Part shown: piece by piece, positions 21,732 through 33,637 of the stretch
Layout: each line of letters begins with the position of its first letter
Numbering within the stretch: position 1 is the stretch's first letter
Assembly (NCBI GenBank): GCA_026929865.2
Contig: CM049398.1
Coordinates: 20,683,501-20,747,500 of the forward strand
Origin: Hyperoplus lanceolatus
Lineage: Eukaryota; Chordata; Actinopteri; Uranoscopiformes; Ammodytidae
Direction: 5' to 3'
Length of the DNA stretch: 64,000 nucleotides
Position numbers and translations under genes: made by a program
The notes under the pieces: model-generated
Told to the model about the DNA's origin: nothing
The model's input: only the letters and a program-made list of their open reading frames with translations
The model's database searches: none

Positions 21732-23570
21732 TATGTAACAACTAATTACCAATTGCACTGCTTGACACCAGACTGGCCCTAGTGCAGTTTCGACAACAGG
21801 GCCAGAAAGCAATGGTTACTTACTCTGCATCCTTGTGAAATGGGAACTTTCAAGAATGTATAAAAAAAATATGTGTCTTAAGTCCATGGCTTTGCTTTGT
21901 GTTGGAAACAGACTCCAGGCCAGGTTGGTATGGAATTGGCTTTTGTGACAGGTAATTTAAATGTGCTACTGTGTATTAGATTGATGAACATGGTTTGCTG
22001 TGAAAAACAATATTTTGTCATATTAACTTTCAACACTCATCTACCAACTCCGTAAGAGGAAGGCCTTACATTGAAACTTTAGTTTCCATGGTCAACGTAA
22101 TTACGCATATTTTCAAATCAATGCACTCAGGGGTAAACATGTAATAATAGAAGTACAGTAATCAATACAAATGAAGTTATTTGCCTCACAGCAGAATGAG
22201 TATTCTACTGTAAATCAGCAGTCCCACAGGTCAGTAGTACCCATGCAGCATAAATGCCTTGTGAAGGTAATCTATCAAGACAGTGCATAAAATGTATTGC
22301 TTTTTCTAAATTTGCTTGAGAACCAAATATGTTCTTACATACATTGTTGATACATTATTATCAATACCTCATTTCATGCTATGCCCTAAATACATAAACC
22401 CTTTGAGCTGGTATGACAGAGGCACGGCACAAAATAATGATGGTTATTATGTTATGACTCATCCAAATGATTTATCCACTGCGTGGCCCTCTTAAGGCTT
22501 TTGCTGTGTATTTTCAGTTTCTTGACACAGAGGTGATCCCTCCATACCTTTTGTCTTGTAATGTAAAATAAAGGTTGAGATTGTTCCCAGTAGGAGATGG
22601 CCATGAGTAAGACAAGAAAGGCCTGTGTGACTTTGTGATGGAAAAAGAAATCCTGTGTGCCTGTTTACATTTTTTTTTCAAAGTGGCTGTATGTCACCAA
22701 ACTATTAGACTGCATCCGAAATTAAGAGGCTTCACTAATGTAAGCTTTTGTTATATGCTAAGTGAGTTCAATGATGTGATGATAATATGCAGAATCTGAG
22801 TCTTATTAAAGTGGCAAACTGCCAGCTTACTGCCCAGCCAAATGAAGGCTTAGCTTATAGCAGTTTTTGTAATATTGTTGTCTCCGAAATTCCTAATGAG
22901 TGCAATAATACAATGATCCTATCTGTGTCTTGAGCATGCAGTGAAGTCGGAATGCCAGCGAACTATTCCGTTGGAGATAGAGAATAGCTGCTTCTCTTGA
23001 GCTTCATTTTAATTTGATCTCCATCTCTCAATCCACCTAATTCTCTGGTTCTTTGAGGCTCAGCATTCCAGTGTAACAAAGGTCTTTGAAACAGTTTGAC
23101 CTGAAACTGAATGAGTGTTTTAGAAATCAAACTTTTCAATTACAAAACTTAAATATTACTAAAGAAAGGTTATTTATACAGACATTTTTACTTGTTGATT
23201 TTTTCCAAAAAAGGTACAGTTTGCTTCATAACGGCATTGCAAAGTAGGAACACTTTTTGTTTCTTCTTTTCTAAAAAAAATAAGACAACTAACAGATTTT
23301 TTCAAATAAAACATATATTTAAAGGCAAATAAAAAGACCACTCTGTTGAAGTTGTTTCTTTATTCATGACATCTGCAGTTTAGATTGCATTCATATTACA
23401 CATTAAGTTTGTTTACTGTGGATATATACAAGCATAATGGATTTTTGGTAGCAAATCCACATAGCACATTATACAACAAAAAAGATTTTTACGCAGCAAG
23501 AGTGCATGAGTGTACTGTGAGTGTATGTGCAGGTATGGTTGTGTGAGGAATATCACCAACTACACGTGGG

Positions 23571-23620
<50 letters not shown>

Positions 23621-26386
23621 ATGCATGCATGCGTTATTTGCTATGCTTTAGTTGGTATCCATCTCTTGTGCAACCAAACTAGCTTTGTGTGCCACTCACT
23701 TGATCTCTCGCCACATCACTCTTTTCTCTGTCTAAAATGTAAGTTTTTTTCTTTACTGATGCCACCTGCAGATGGCTGAGAAGAGGGGTAGAAGAAGCAA
23801 AGATGAAAACGATGGATCGTGAGCCAGAGCAGAGGAAAAGGAAGGCCTTTATTTATTTTTCTTCCTTGTCTGTGTGTTCAGCCATGTGAGGTAAACTGGG
23901 ATGCAGGCCTGCCAAAAGACTATCAAAGAAAACATACAGCACTGTGAGCATGTAACACACACACACACACACAAAATGGTCTTTTTGGTAGAAGAAATGG
24001 GAGAAAATGAGGCAAGTGAGTAATGCGAGGTTGAGGGAGTATGCAGAGAGGAGGGGTTTGGGGGTGATGGGATGGAGAGATTTAGTAAAAGGTATGAAGG
24101 ATGAAAAAGAAGCAGAAGATCAAGGTATAAGAGGAGAGGAAGTGGAGGAGATTGGATGGGAAGTAAAGCTGATACGAATGCACAAAGTAGGAAAGATGGG
24201 ATGAGAGGAGATTCATTTCCTCTAAATACAGCTCGTCCTTAACTTAGTTAATAGGACACACCCGTTGGGACAGTGAGGCAGACTCAGAGACAGAGGGTAA
24301 AGGACATGGACATAGAGGCAGCTATACAGACAAAGAGCCGGGGTATACATAGAGACATGGGCAAAAGTAAATGATAGAGAGAGACGAGAGATAAAGAAGG
24401 TGAACGGAAGGGCACAGCCGCATGCTCCATCACTTCAACCCAGCTGTGTGTGTGTGTATGTGTGGATGAGGCAGAGCTGACATCTGATTACCCTCCTCCC
24501 TGCCCTCGATCCTCGCCTTTGCTCCTCCTTTTCTTCCCTCCCTCCCTCCTCCATAATTTCTATCCTTTCATCTGTATGGAAGAAACGACTGCGTGGCTCT
24601 TTGAAAGAACATCGGCCGCATAATGAAACTGACGTGGCAGTGTTTACACAGGATGAGTCGATGTGTGTGTCGTGTTTTAAAGCGTTTGGAGAAGAGCAAA
24701 GTCAACAGAGAGTTCACACACAGCACTAGTCGCAAAGCGGATGTTTGTTTTAGAACATAGTATGTCTATATACTATATACATGTCATATTATATAAAACC
24801 ATAGTCAAGTGTATGTGTGCCTGCCTCCGCGAGCCAGGTACATAGTTTCAGCATAGCATAGGAGTGTAAGGTAATGTAAAACATTCCGGTTAAATGAAAG
24901 CTTTTACACCTCGACATTGCATTTAAAACTAAAGCGAACATTTTAACTTAAAACAAATGTATCCTGCTGTGCTCTGGATGCCACCTGTCTGGATGTAGAT
25001 GGACACCACTGGTGTTGGATTGAACATCAATATCTGTATAAACATTTATGTCGTTCTGCCGATCATCTGTGCATTTTGTTTTGTTATGTATGGAGATATA
25101 AAGTCTTTAGAATAGTTTAGAAGCACAGCCATTGATACATTCTGATTGTGTGTTAACGTTTAACGACCGGACAGTTGTAACATGATTAGTTTTTTTGCAG
25201 TTCTAAATTAAAGTGTTAGTATTACCTCGGAACTTGGAGCTATATCTTAAAACATTTTGTCTCTCAGTATATTGGTGCAGAGATGTGGAATCACCTGTTA
25301 CGTTTTAAATTGGAGCAGTTATGACAGAGGTGCCAAACATACGGCCTGATGATTTGATTTGATCAGGCCCTGCGACCTATAGAGCATACATTTCTGAGTA
25401 TGTCAAAAAAAAAGTAAGTCTCAAGCCCATTCCTGTGAGGAGTTATGAATTTGTAAAGAAATAACCAAAATGCTCACTCCAGCCGCTATGTGGCAGCCAA
25501 AATAAAAAAAGCACATTTTAGCAACATGTGAAATGGTAAATGGCAATCTTGCTATTAATGTTTCCTCCAGTGCTTTATGGCAAAGTAAAAACCAAAAAAT
25601 AAAAATAAAATAATTTTTATTTTTAATGAACAATTAATGTACTAGCAAGTGTGGTGTGTCTGCGGCTCTGTGCGCGCAAAACGAGCAGGAGCATGCTAGT
25701 GTAGGCCTACAAGATTTATTTCCAAATTTTCCGTGCTGCTTTATATTTATGTTTTAAATTGGGAAAAACAAATTCCAAAACAACCAATAACCTCTGTATT
25801 TAAAAATAAATCAAAACAGTAGAAGTTGCACTTTTATTTTATTGTATTTTGTACTGTCTGCATGTTTGCACAAAATGTGTCCCTGTACATATAGTAAACA
25901 AAATTGGACAACTATAAGGTCAGTGCCTGTTGTATTTGTGTATTAAAATAAACAGTTGTTGATTTCATTAGTGCGTATTGGCATCTTTGAGTAAAATACC
26001 CCGAAAGAAGCTCTTTCACTATGACGGAACTGTAAGATGGAGCTGACCCACTCTTACAGCCTTCTTAGCGACCAAATCGTCAGTGATCATGCCGCGTCAG
26101 GGAAATTTATTTCCTCCACTTTTCGAAATAATAAAACAATGCTCAATGAGGACCACTGGCGCAAGAAACATAGACTAATAGTAGAGAAAACAAATGTTTT
26201 AATGAATTAGACGATTATGTTTTCCACACACATGAGTTTATGGTACTACACGTAAAAAAACATCAACAACCCTGTGGCATTTCACAGATATCAAGGAAAC
26301 AGATTTAATTGAACTCAGCTGAACCTCATCCAGAGCGGCTCCATCAGCTATAAAGGCGTTGCCAAAGTCTGCGCGTGTGAGAAACC
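21732..26386. other. Long stretch without a recognisable gene
   Basis: About 4.6 kb. It holds (TG)n at 23571-23619, a short (CA)n near 23955, purine-rich sequence near 24240-24420 and pyrimidine-rich sequence near 24500-24555. There is also a GGTGCCAAACATACGGCC-like patch near 25330 that resembles a decayed hAT end. Could be intronic or intergenic host DNA. Confidence 0.45.
23571..23619. repeat. (TG)n microsatellite
   Basis: About 24 TG dinucleotides followed by ATGCATGCATGC. Confidence 0.95.
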
Positions 26387-26734
26387 ATGGCTGTAATACA
26401 ACACATTCTCGCTGCGAACCAACAGACTCGCCGTGCGCGAACCCAGACGGTTTACATAAATGCATACGTGCGTCGGCACTTCTCCCCACTGGACTTGCTA
26501 TCAGACCGGGCCGTCCAGGCAAAGTACCGGCTGCCCCGTGCGGAGATCCAACAGCTGATCACTCTGGTGTCTCCACACATCCAGAGCAACCCGCTGCAAT
26601 TTTGACTTCAGCCCGGAGATGCAGCCCCTGAATGTGCTGCGTTTTTAGGAACATATCAACCTCTTCTGAGGTCCAACAACCCCAGCCCCTACGTCTTCAC
26701 CACCAGTCACCAAGCACTGATCACTAAACCATAA
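26387..26734 (+). pseudogene. Decayed HARBI1-like transposase
   Basis: Opens with ATG at 26387 and reads QTVYINAYVRRHFSPLDLL and YRLPRAEIQQLITLVSPHI, the helical N-terminal region of HARBI1-like proteins. In a shifted frame it continues with MQPLNVLRF, which corresponds to the LRFLATG motif; one T appears to be missing from a T-run near 26645. The catalytic domain with the DDE residues is absent, and the sequence ends shortly after in TTSHQALITKP and a stop. It is thus the remains of an internally deleted transposase. A SANT-like gene in opposite orientation follows at 27177-27494, the normal layout for Harbinger elements. The element's ends could not be fixed. Confidence 0.6.
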
Positions 26735-27176
26735 ACCCACAACCAACACACCACCCATATCAAATGTCAGGCCTGAAGGCTGAAATAAATAAACAGAACC
26801 AGCAGATGTAGGCTACATGTAACATCCTGCACACTATGATTATTGCTGCAGTGTCTGGGTGTTTTACCTGAAAGTCTGGCACTGGAATGTTAAGGAAATA
26901 TTGTTGCATACAGTATGTGGGAGTATAGTGTCCACGTTTCTGAGGTGACCATGTAACAAGTGGGAAACTAGCGGCAAAACATGCTGTGTTGAAAGGGCGC
27001 ACAATACGCACACGTCATTAAACTACGCTTAGATAAATTACAAATTACCTGGGACTTTTTGTTGCTAGGTTTGACACCCTCATTTCAATGCAAAATGATC
27101 CACACAATACATGGTTGAAAAGAAACCAAAATAGTTTATTGAAACCATATGGGGGAGGGGTGACTCCGCGCTGTCT

Positions 27177-27494
27177 TTACTGGGCATCTGCATCACCTGC
27201 AACGAAGGGAGATTGATTAGTGAAACCTTCGCACTCTTCCTTTTTGTTTAGTTCTGGAACTCCTGCCCCTTCTTCCTTACAGCACGCCAGTCACGCAGGC
27301 CACATGGGCTGGAGGGGGACATATTTTCGGCTATGGCCTGCCTAACACGGTTCTTCACCGCGATGTTCGTTTTGCCCCTTGTTCCCCCCGAATAAAACTC
27401 CCCGGTGCTGCCAGACCTCGTCCACTAAGCCGCCCATCTCCTCCACGGTAAACGACGGTGCCCGCTTGTTTCTTTTGCTGCCTGTTTCTTCCAT
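27177..27494 (-). pseudogene. Myb/SANT-like (NAIF1-type) Harbinger accessory protein remnant
   Basis: From ATG at 27494 the minus strand reads RAPSFTVEEMGGLVDEV and RGVLFGG, then in another frame NIAVKNRVRQAIAEN and LRDWRAVRKKGQEF before a stop at 27248-27250. This pattern matches the trihelix/Myb-SANT domain of Harbinger partner proteins. An extra G in the G-run near 27390 shifts the frame. A TTGCAG acceptor followed by GATGCAGATGCCCAG and TAA at 27177-27196 may be the last exon, and an AATAAA on minus near 27140 could end the transcript. It is broken, and a partner of the remnant at 26387. Confidence 0.55.
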
Positions 27495-27697
27495 TCTCAC
27501 GTGTGTGCCTATATCCACGGGGTATATATGCGCTAATGGGCTTTATTACTACTTGGATACACTTGCTGCCACACACACACGCCCGCACCAACACCCCCCC
27601 ACACACACACGATACATGTGTAGTCTAATTCCACATGTGTGGGGGGGACCATGGGGCGCTGTGTGTGACTTGTGCGCTGATAAAGAGGTGGGTGATT

Positions 27698-27925
27698 GAT
27701 TTGCCTGGCATCGAATTATTCAGTTTCAGCACCACCGCGGTGGACAGCTCCCACTAAGAGTACTTTCGATGCCTCTTTCGCTTCATCTTACGGCTCTCCA
27801 AAGAAGGGACTTAAGACGGCATCTGGGAAACACCCGTTTCTTAGCGCTCCTTCTGAGGCGAACCCTTCTTTCGAGCCTTCTTTGGTCCCAAAGAACGATC
27901 GAATCTGGGAAACGCGGCCATTATC
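27698..27925. repeat. Probable dispersed repeat
   Basis: Contains CATCTGGGAAAC and, about 90 bp on, AATCTGGGAAACGCGG, with CCAAAGAAGGGACTTAAGAC between TTTCGATGCCTC and TTAGCGCTCC. This resembles internal sequence of a common teleost MITE, from memory; boundaries were not found. Confidence 0.3.
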
Positions 27926-28111
27926 AGTAGTCATCAAGAGCACAGTGCAATCAGCACTTTTAAATTATATATAATTTACAAATTTTTTATTTATTGTTGA
28001 CAAGTGGAACACCTACAGATTGTACAGAATAGCACACAACAAAAACCTTGACAATTACATATAAACTGTGTCCACACAAATAAATAGATAAAATGAAAAT
28101 GCAACAATTAA

Positions 28112-28230
28112 AGGTGCTACGAGGAACTTTTAAATATTTCTTATTTTCCCCCTGATAATCATACATTAGATGTAACAGCAAACGAGACCATCAGTGCAAA
28201 GAATGTTATTTTTATATAGTTTTTCTTAAT
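28112..28230. repeat. Fragment of the TTAA transposon family
   Basis: Starts AGGTGCTACGAGGAAC right after TTAA (28108-28111) and shares ATTTAAATAT-like sequence, CTGATAATCATA and GACCATCAGTGCAAAG with the start of the element at 44470. It is diverged and has no recognisable opposite end. Confidence 0.6.
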
Positions 28231-28487
28231 GCCTACGCTCACCCAGGAACAACAGCTGCCGTAGTAAAAACACTACCCCTTTTGTCCAAAGGGGGTGCAA
28301 GAATGAACACAAATACACCAAACTTTTTTTTTAAATAATTCAAATGTCAACAAACAGTTGCACCTCTAGTTGATCGAAATAGTAGTTTCAGTTAGTAATA
28401 AGGAGCAATCATTTCAAAATAATAGTTTCAGGTTTCTCAAAGAGAGAAAGTGCCCCATACTCTGTAACTGCCGCACATTGTACTACC

Positions 28488-29443
28488 AAGACCTTCATGG
28501 ACGAGACCATAACCTGTGGAGATGCAGAAAAGGTCCCACAATAAGATATCGACAAAGCCCCAGCATGGTACATTCCCCACCATGGCGTGTATCATCCGCA
28601 AAAGCCTGGGAAAATTTGTGTCGTCTTTGACTGCTCCGCAAGATTTAAAGAGACATGCCTGAATGATCATCTTTTGACAGGCCCAGAGTTGACAAACACC
28701 TTAATCGCAGTCCTCTGTCGGTTTCGTCAAGGTCCTGTGGCAATCATGTGCGATATTGAGCGCATGTTCCACCAGTTCCATGTGAAGGCAACAGATCAAG
28801 ATTACCTACGTTTCCTATGGTGGGAAAATGGAAATCTCGAAACGGAACCCTCCATCTACCGGATGAAAGTCCACTTGTTTGGTGCAGCTTCCTCACCTGG
28901 CTGCGCCAACTTTGCACTCAAACACCTCGCCACTGAAGGACGTAGATGCTTCAGTGAAGACACCATCCACTTTATCCAGAGGAATTTCTATGTTGATGAT
29001 GGGTTGACAAGCGTAACATCTGAAAGGCAAGCGATCCAACTAGTGAAAGAGGCAAGAGAACTATGTAGCACAGGCAAACTCCGGCTGCATAAGTTCATCT
29101 CTACCAGCAAGGAAGTCCTTGCCACAATCCCTAAAGAGGAATGTACTAAAGTTGCCAAGGACTTGGACATGGCACTCGGAGAGCAACGCATGGATAGAGC
29201 ACTCGGTGTTCAGTGGTGCGTGTCTTCTGACCAGTTCCAGTTCAGGGTGCTTGTCAAAGAAAATCCATTTACCCGAAGAGGAGTCTTGTCCACGGTTGCC
29301 TCAGTATATGACCCGCTTGGGTTTGTGGCACCCTTCATCCTGGTGGGAAAGCAGACACTGCAGCAGATGTGTCGTGACAAGCTCAGTTGGGATGACCCCT
29401 TGCCTGATGACCTTCGACCCTTGGCTATTGGCTCAAAGACCTG
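28488..29443 (+). pseudogene. BEL/Pao reverse transcriptase region
   Basis: The frame opens right at the LTR fusion (KTFMDETITCGDAEKVPQ), has an in-frame TAA at 28542-28544, then runs on through AWYIPHHGVYHPQKPGK, FDCSARFKETCLND, FRQGPVAIMCDIERMFHQ and FYVDDGLTSV (the YVDD active site). It ends with YDPLGFVAPFILVGKQTLQ. A frameshift near 29427 disconnects it from RNase H, where the frame ends at the TGA of 29441-29443. It would copy RNA to cDNA if intact; upstream gag and protease are absent. Confidence 0.85.
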
Positions 29444-30556
29444 AAAAACCTAGCTGGTGTGAAGATCCAGAGATGCTACGCTCCACCAAGCTTCAACGTC
29501 CAGCACTATGAGCTCCACCATTTTTCTGACGCCAGTGTGTCAGGCTACGGAGAGTGCTCATACCTTAGAGCGGTCAGTACATCAGGTGAAGTCCACTGTA
29601 CCCTAGTCATGGGAAAGTCAAGAGTCACCCCTTCTAAGGTCACGACCATACCAAGACTAGAGCTGTCAGCAGCCGTGGTAGCTGTCCGCACCAGTGACCT
29701 GCTCAAGAAGGAGCTTGAAGTAGAATGCCTACAAGAAGTATTTTGGACTGATTCAATGGTTGTACTTGGATACATCAGTAATGAAGCCAGAAGATGTCAT
29801 GTGTTCGTAGCAAACCGCATAGAACGCATCAAGCAAAGCACAGAGTCAGCGCAGTGGAGGTATGTGTCTACTGAGGAGAACCCAGCCGATCACGCCTCAA
29901 GAGGACTCACGGCAGATCAGCTTATAGCCTCTAACTGGTTCACAGGCCCAGACTTTCTGTGGCTGAAAGAGCTACCAAGTGGAGATGTAAAGGTGGGAAA
30001 TATCTCAATTAGTGACCCAGAGCTCAAGAAGGCCCTGGTTCATGATACTCAGACAAAGGAGGTGAGGTCACTTTTAGATCGCCTACACAAGTTCTCCGAC
30101 TGGTTAAGAGTGGTGAAAGCTATTGCCAGGCTCAAGCGCCGTGTAAAGGAAGTCAAGGGTCTCAAGCCGAAGTCCTGTGAAGCAAGCAGTCTAGAGGAAA
30201 GGAGAGAAGCAGAGGTGACCATAATCAAGATGGTTCAACATGCAACCCTATCTCAAGAATTCCAGTGCCTCCAGCAACACGAGGAGATAGGTCTCAAATC
30301 CAAGTTGTGCAAGCTAAGTCTATTCCTGGATGACAAAGGGATCATCAGAGTGGGAGGCCGTCTAACTCATGCTGCCCTGCATCCGCATGTGAAGCATCCA
30401 GCAGTTCTTCCAAAGGACAGTCATGTGTCAGCATTGTTGGTCAAACATTATCACGAGAGAGTGTACCATCAGGGCCGAGGAATGACTACGAACGAGCTCC
30501 GCTCAAATGGCATATGGATCCTTGGATGCAGCAAGGCAGTGTCATCCCATATTTAA
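29444..30556 (+). pseudogene. BEL/Pao RNase H and integrase N-terminal region
   Basis: Contains HHFSDASVSGYGECSYL, IPRLELSAAVVAVR and FWTDSMVVLGYI (RNase H acidic motifs), then a DHASRGL motif. About 230 residues later comes the histidine half of the integrase zinc site (KHYHERVYHQGRG). The frame ends with an in-frame TAA at 30554-30556, just before the cysteine pair of the zinc site. Confidence 0.85.
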
Positions 30557-31534
30557 AAGTGCACTAAGTGCAGGAAGTTCAGAAGAGGCACCGAACAACA
30601 AAAAATGGCAGACCTCCCGGAAGATAGGATGGACACTACTCCTCCGTTCACTTACTGCGAGCTAAAGCGTTACGGGCTATTACTTACCTGGATGTGTTCC
30701 AGAGCAGTACACATAGAGATGCTAGATAGCATGACCACAGATGCCTTCATTAACGCTCTGCGCTCCTTCATCGCTATTCGTGGAATGGTACGGCAAATAA
30801 AATGTGATAGAGGGACAAACTTTGTTGGTGCAAGGCGTGAGTTTGATGAAGCATTGAAAGAGATGGATCAAGAGGAGCTCAAGGAGCTGGGATGCGAGTT
30901 CATCATGAATACCCCAGCTTCAAGTCACATGGGTGGTGTCTGGGAAAGACAAATCCGCACCATCAGGAGTGTTCTGACGTCTATTCTAGAACAGTCAGCA
31001 AAACAACTTCACTGTTCCTCTCTACGAACATTCTTATATGAAGTCATGGCGATCGTGAACAGCCGACTTCTAACTACTGATAACCTGAATGATTCATCTA
31101 GTCCAGAGCCCTTGACACCGAACCACATACTGACCATGAAGTCTACGATCATATCCCCTCCTCCTGGAAAGTTCGTCAAGGAAGATCTTTACATCCGCAA
31201 GAGATGGCGTCGGGTTCAACTCCTAGCCAACAACTTCTGGTCACGATGGAAGAAGGAGTACCTCTTAAATCTCCAGCACCGACAGAAGTGGGTCAAAGAC
31301 CGCAGAAATGCCAAGGTTGATGACATTGTTCTGCTAAAGGATGAGCTGACACCGAGAAACCAGTGGAAGTTAGCTAAGATCATCAAAGTTTATCCTGGGA
31401 AGGATGAGAGAGTAAGGAAGCTCAAGCTGCTCATTGGTGACTCAACTCTGGATGGAATGGGAAGGCGCAACTCCAAGCCGGTTTACCTCGAAAGACCCAT
31501 TCATAAGACAGTCAAACTGTTGGAAGCAGACTGA
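30557..31534 (+). pseudogene. BEL/Pao integrase core, first catalytic Asp lost
   Basis: Same frame as the preceding segment after the TAA. Starts with the cysteine pair (KCTKCRKFRRGTEQQ), then MADLPEDRMDTTPPFTYC joined straight to ELKRYGLLLTWM. The segment that normally lies between these, with the first catalytic Asp (DYFGP in the other element), is missing. D (CDRGTNFVGA) and E (GGVWERQ) remain. The tail VDDIVLLKDE and NQWKLAKI matches the C-terminal DUF5641-like region. Cannot be active. Confidence 0.85.
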
Positions 31535-31643
31535 AAACCTCAGGGTGCTAAGCTCACTCTGTTCATTAGTTACCTAAAATTAGATAGCACTTTATTTGAT
31601 GTTTTATGTGAAGTATATGTCCTTAAGACGTTTTAGTAATCAC

Positions 31644-31659
31644 AGGTGATTGGTGGGAG
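31644..31659 (+). promoter_or_regulatory. Polypurine tract
   Basis: AGGTGATTGGTGGGAG directly before the 3' LTR start at 31660, in the expected position for plus-strand priming. Confidence 0.55.
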
Positions 31660-32152
31660 TGTAACTGCCGTACATTGGCAGTTTGTTTTAATTAGTAAAA
31701 CTCCGATTTTTTGTTCCTACCTGTTACAATGTTATTGGGGCGGAACTAATTGCCGCTGGCATATGTTTCCGATACTGCACTTTAGGTGACGTACATTGCC
31801 AAACAACATGAAAGAAGCAGCACCCGTATTTATAAGCTACAAGTTAAAATAAATCTAAAAGCACAAGGAAGAAGAAAAAACCTTTAAAAGACAAGAAATG
31901 AGACTCCCTCCCTAAGTAGTCTAGCAGTGGACGAGGTTTGTTTACATTTTATGTATGTGTATAAGAATGTGACCAAACGTATTGTATGACTTTGTTTCTT
32001 TCCATGAGATGGTGTTGCGTGATTTGCATGCACAATGTTAAATTGTGAATTGTATTTATTCATTTGATTTCTTTTTTCTCTTTTAAACCCAGTTCTCACG
32101 GGTTGGTTCGACCTGAAATAAAACCCTGTTTTTAACAAAGACCTCTGCCTCG
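31660..32152 (+). repeat. BEL/Pao 3' LTR (493 bp)
   Basis: Starts TGTAACTGCCGTACATTGGC and ends before the TACTC duplication at 32153. A TATTTATAAGC box-like site near 31828 and an AATAAA near 32117 fit promoter and polyadenylation signals, though neither was tested. Confidence 0.75.
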
Positions 32153-32157
32153 TACTC

Positions 32158-33504
32158 TGCACAATGTATTCACAGTATTTATAGTGGAATTACTATTTTT
32201 TTTTTGTTTCACATAGCATACCATCCCTGATCCAGAGAGGAGCACTATCTTTCCACTTAAGTAATAGGCTACGTTAGGTCAGTAAAAAGGTAAAGGCCAG
32301 TACACCTTGTTTGGATATATAATTTAAAAATGTGGATAATTGCTCAATTTACATTTTAGTTCTACGCTCATGGAAATTGTTTTAGCATCTCTGGCACAGA
32401 CTGTTACATAATGTAACCAGTGAAATTGACGTCATGAACTATTAAAGCACTCCTTTGCCTTGATTTCGCAACCACACTTTGTTACCTCCCTGCTGTATAA
32501 TGAAGTGAGACAGTTATTTTTAAATACAGGGTGGGATGTGCAGTTAGGTGTAAATATGAATAATGTGTTTGTTAATTATCTTATCCGATGATGTGATACA
32601 TGCAATATGATTTTCCCAAGTAAAAATATGCACATGGGCAGAGAAAAGAAAGCTGTCACCATTCATATACCTGAATTAGGCTATTGTTTAATGCTTCACC
32701 ACCTTTGTACAGTTACACAGATGTGAATCTGTTGTGATCTGCGATTTAATACAATGCAAAATCCGATTTGTTTTGTAGAGCTCCTTTCCTATCACTTAAA
32801 CTAAAATCGTATCCATTTCGAGGACACAAAGCCAGATAATATCGGAATGTCCGTTTTTTTTCTACAATTTATTTTTGTATTAAGTTGTCAATCAACTTAA
32901 TACAAAAATAAATTATATAGTAGGTTAATTTATTTGCCAAAATGTAATAGTATTTTTAAATGTATGTGATTTAACTAGTTGATGAGAGTGATTTAATTTA
33001 TTATTCTGTTCTGCCATTTTTCCACGTCATAAATCAGTGTTGCTATGCCAACCAATAAGGATGATGGATAGATGTATTTGCCCAAACATTGAATTACAAT
33101 AAATCTACTTTTGTTTTTATATTTTTGTTATTCTCTTTCTCATTTTGGTCTGGCTCTACTCTTTGCAAAGTGTCAAGCAATGTTATCATTTGAAACTGAT
33201 TTTATACAGAAATGAAAGTCGCTCTTTACCATTTGGGATTAAATACATGTTGAAGAGGATACTTTCTGTCCAACAGCAAACTCGGCAGACTATCAAGGAG
33301 TCTGTAAAACATAATGTAGCGTTCTACACTAATAACTGCATGCTGGTGTCACAGAGCAATACCACTTCCTTATTAATTAGCACTCCTTGTGTTTATTTGT
33401 TAAATAAATGTATTCCGTGTACTTTAGTATTCAAGAGCACAGTAGCACCTCCATGTTTCATACAGCAATGGTTATACTTTTCATTATTTTTTAAATGTTT
33501 CAAT
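32158..33504. other. No gene recognised; one perfect hairpin
   Basis: AT-rich sequence. The open frame at 33145-33507 has random composition. The hairpin at 32866-32914 is listed separately. Confidence 0.5.
32866..32914. repeat. Perfect 22-bp hairpin
   Basis: A 22-base arm at 32866-32887 (core TTTTTGTATTAAGTTG) is followed by TCAAT and then its exact reverse complement at 32893-32914. No TSD or coding link was seen. Confidence 0.85.
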
Positions 33505-33637
33505 TGAGGAGCGGAAATGGGGAGAGAGAGGGGGATGACATGCAATTAACGGCAGGGTCGGATCCGAACCTGTGGCCACTGCGATGAGGACGGAGCCAAT
33601 ATGGTATGCGCTATAGCCACTACACCACAGAGTGCCC
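33505..33637 (-). repeat. tRNA-derived SINE fragment
   Basis: On the minus strand a TGTGGTGTAGTGGCTATAG segment resembles an A box and GGTTCGGATCC a B box of an RNA polymerase III promoter. GCATGTCATCCCCCTCTCTC follows, typical of teleost SINE bodies. It is truncated and probably silent. Confidence 0.6.

Larger units (their letters stand above)
28463..32152 (+). mobile_element. Second BEL/Pao retrotransposon, 5' end collapsed
   Basis: Encodes RT, RNase H and integrase in BEL/Pao order on plus, followed by a 493-bp 3' LTR (31660-32152). The left edge carries only the first 18 bp of the LTR (TGTAACTGCCGCACATTG; one mismatch to 31660-31677), joined directly to pol. TACTC flanks both ends (28458-28462 and 32153-32157), so the 5-bp TSD is kept and the loss was internal. 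Protein sequence differs clearly from the element at 17212-21726, so it is another family. Confidence 0.88.

Noticed and set aside
25325..27085. Possible hAT element with GAGGTGCCAAAC and GTTTGACACCCTC ends
   Set aside because: The ends match weakly and no 8-bp duplication was found; it would also cut through the Harbinger remnant.
33145..33507. 120-residue plus open frame ending beside the SINE
   Set aside because: No recognisable domain, no splice or regulatory context, and typical AT-rich random composition.
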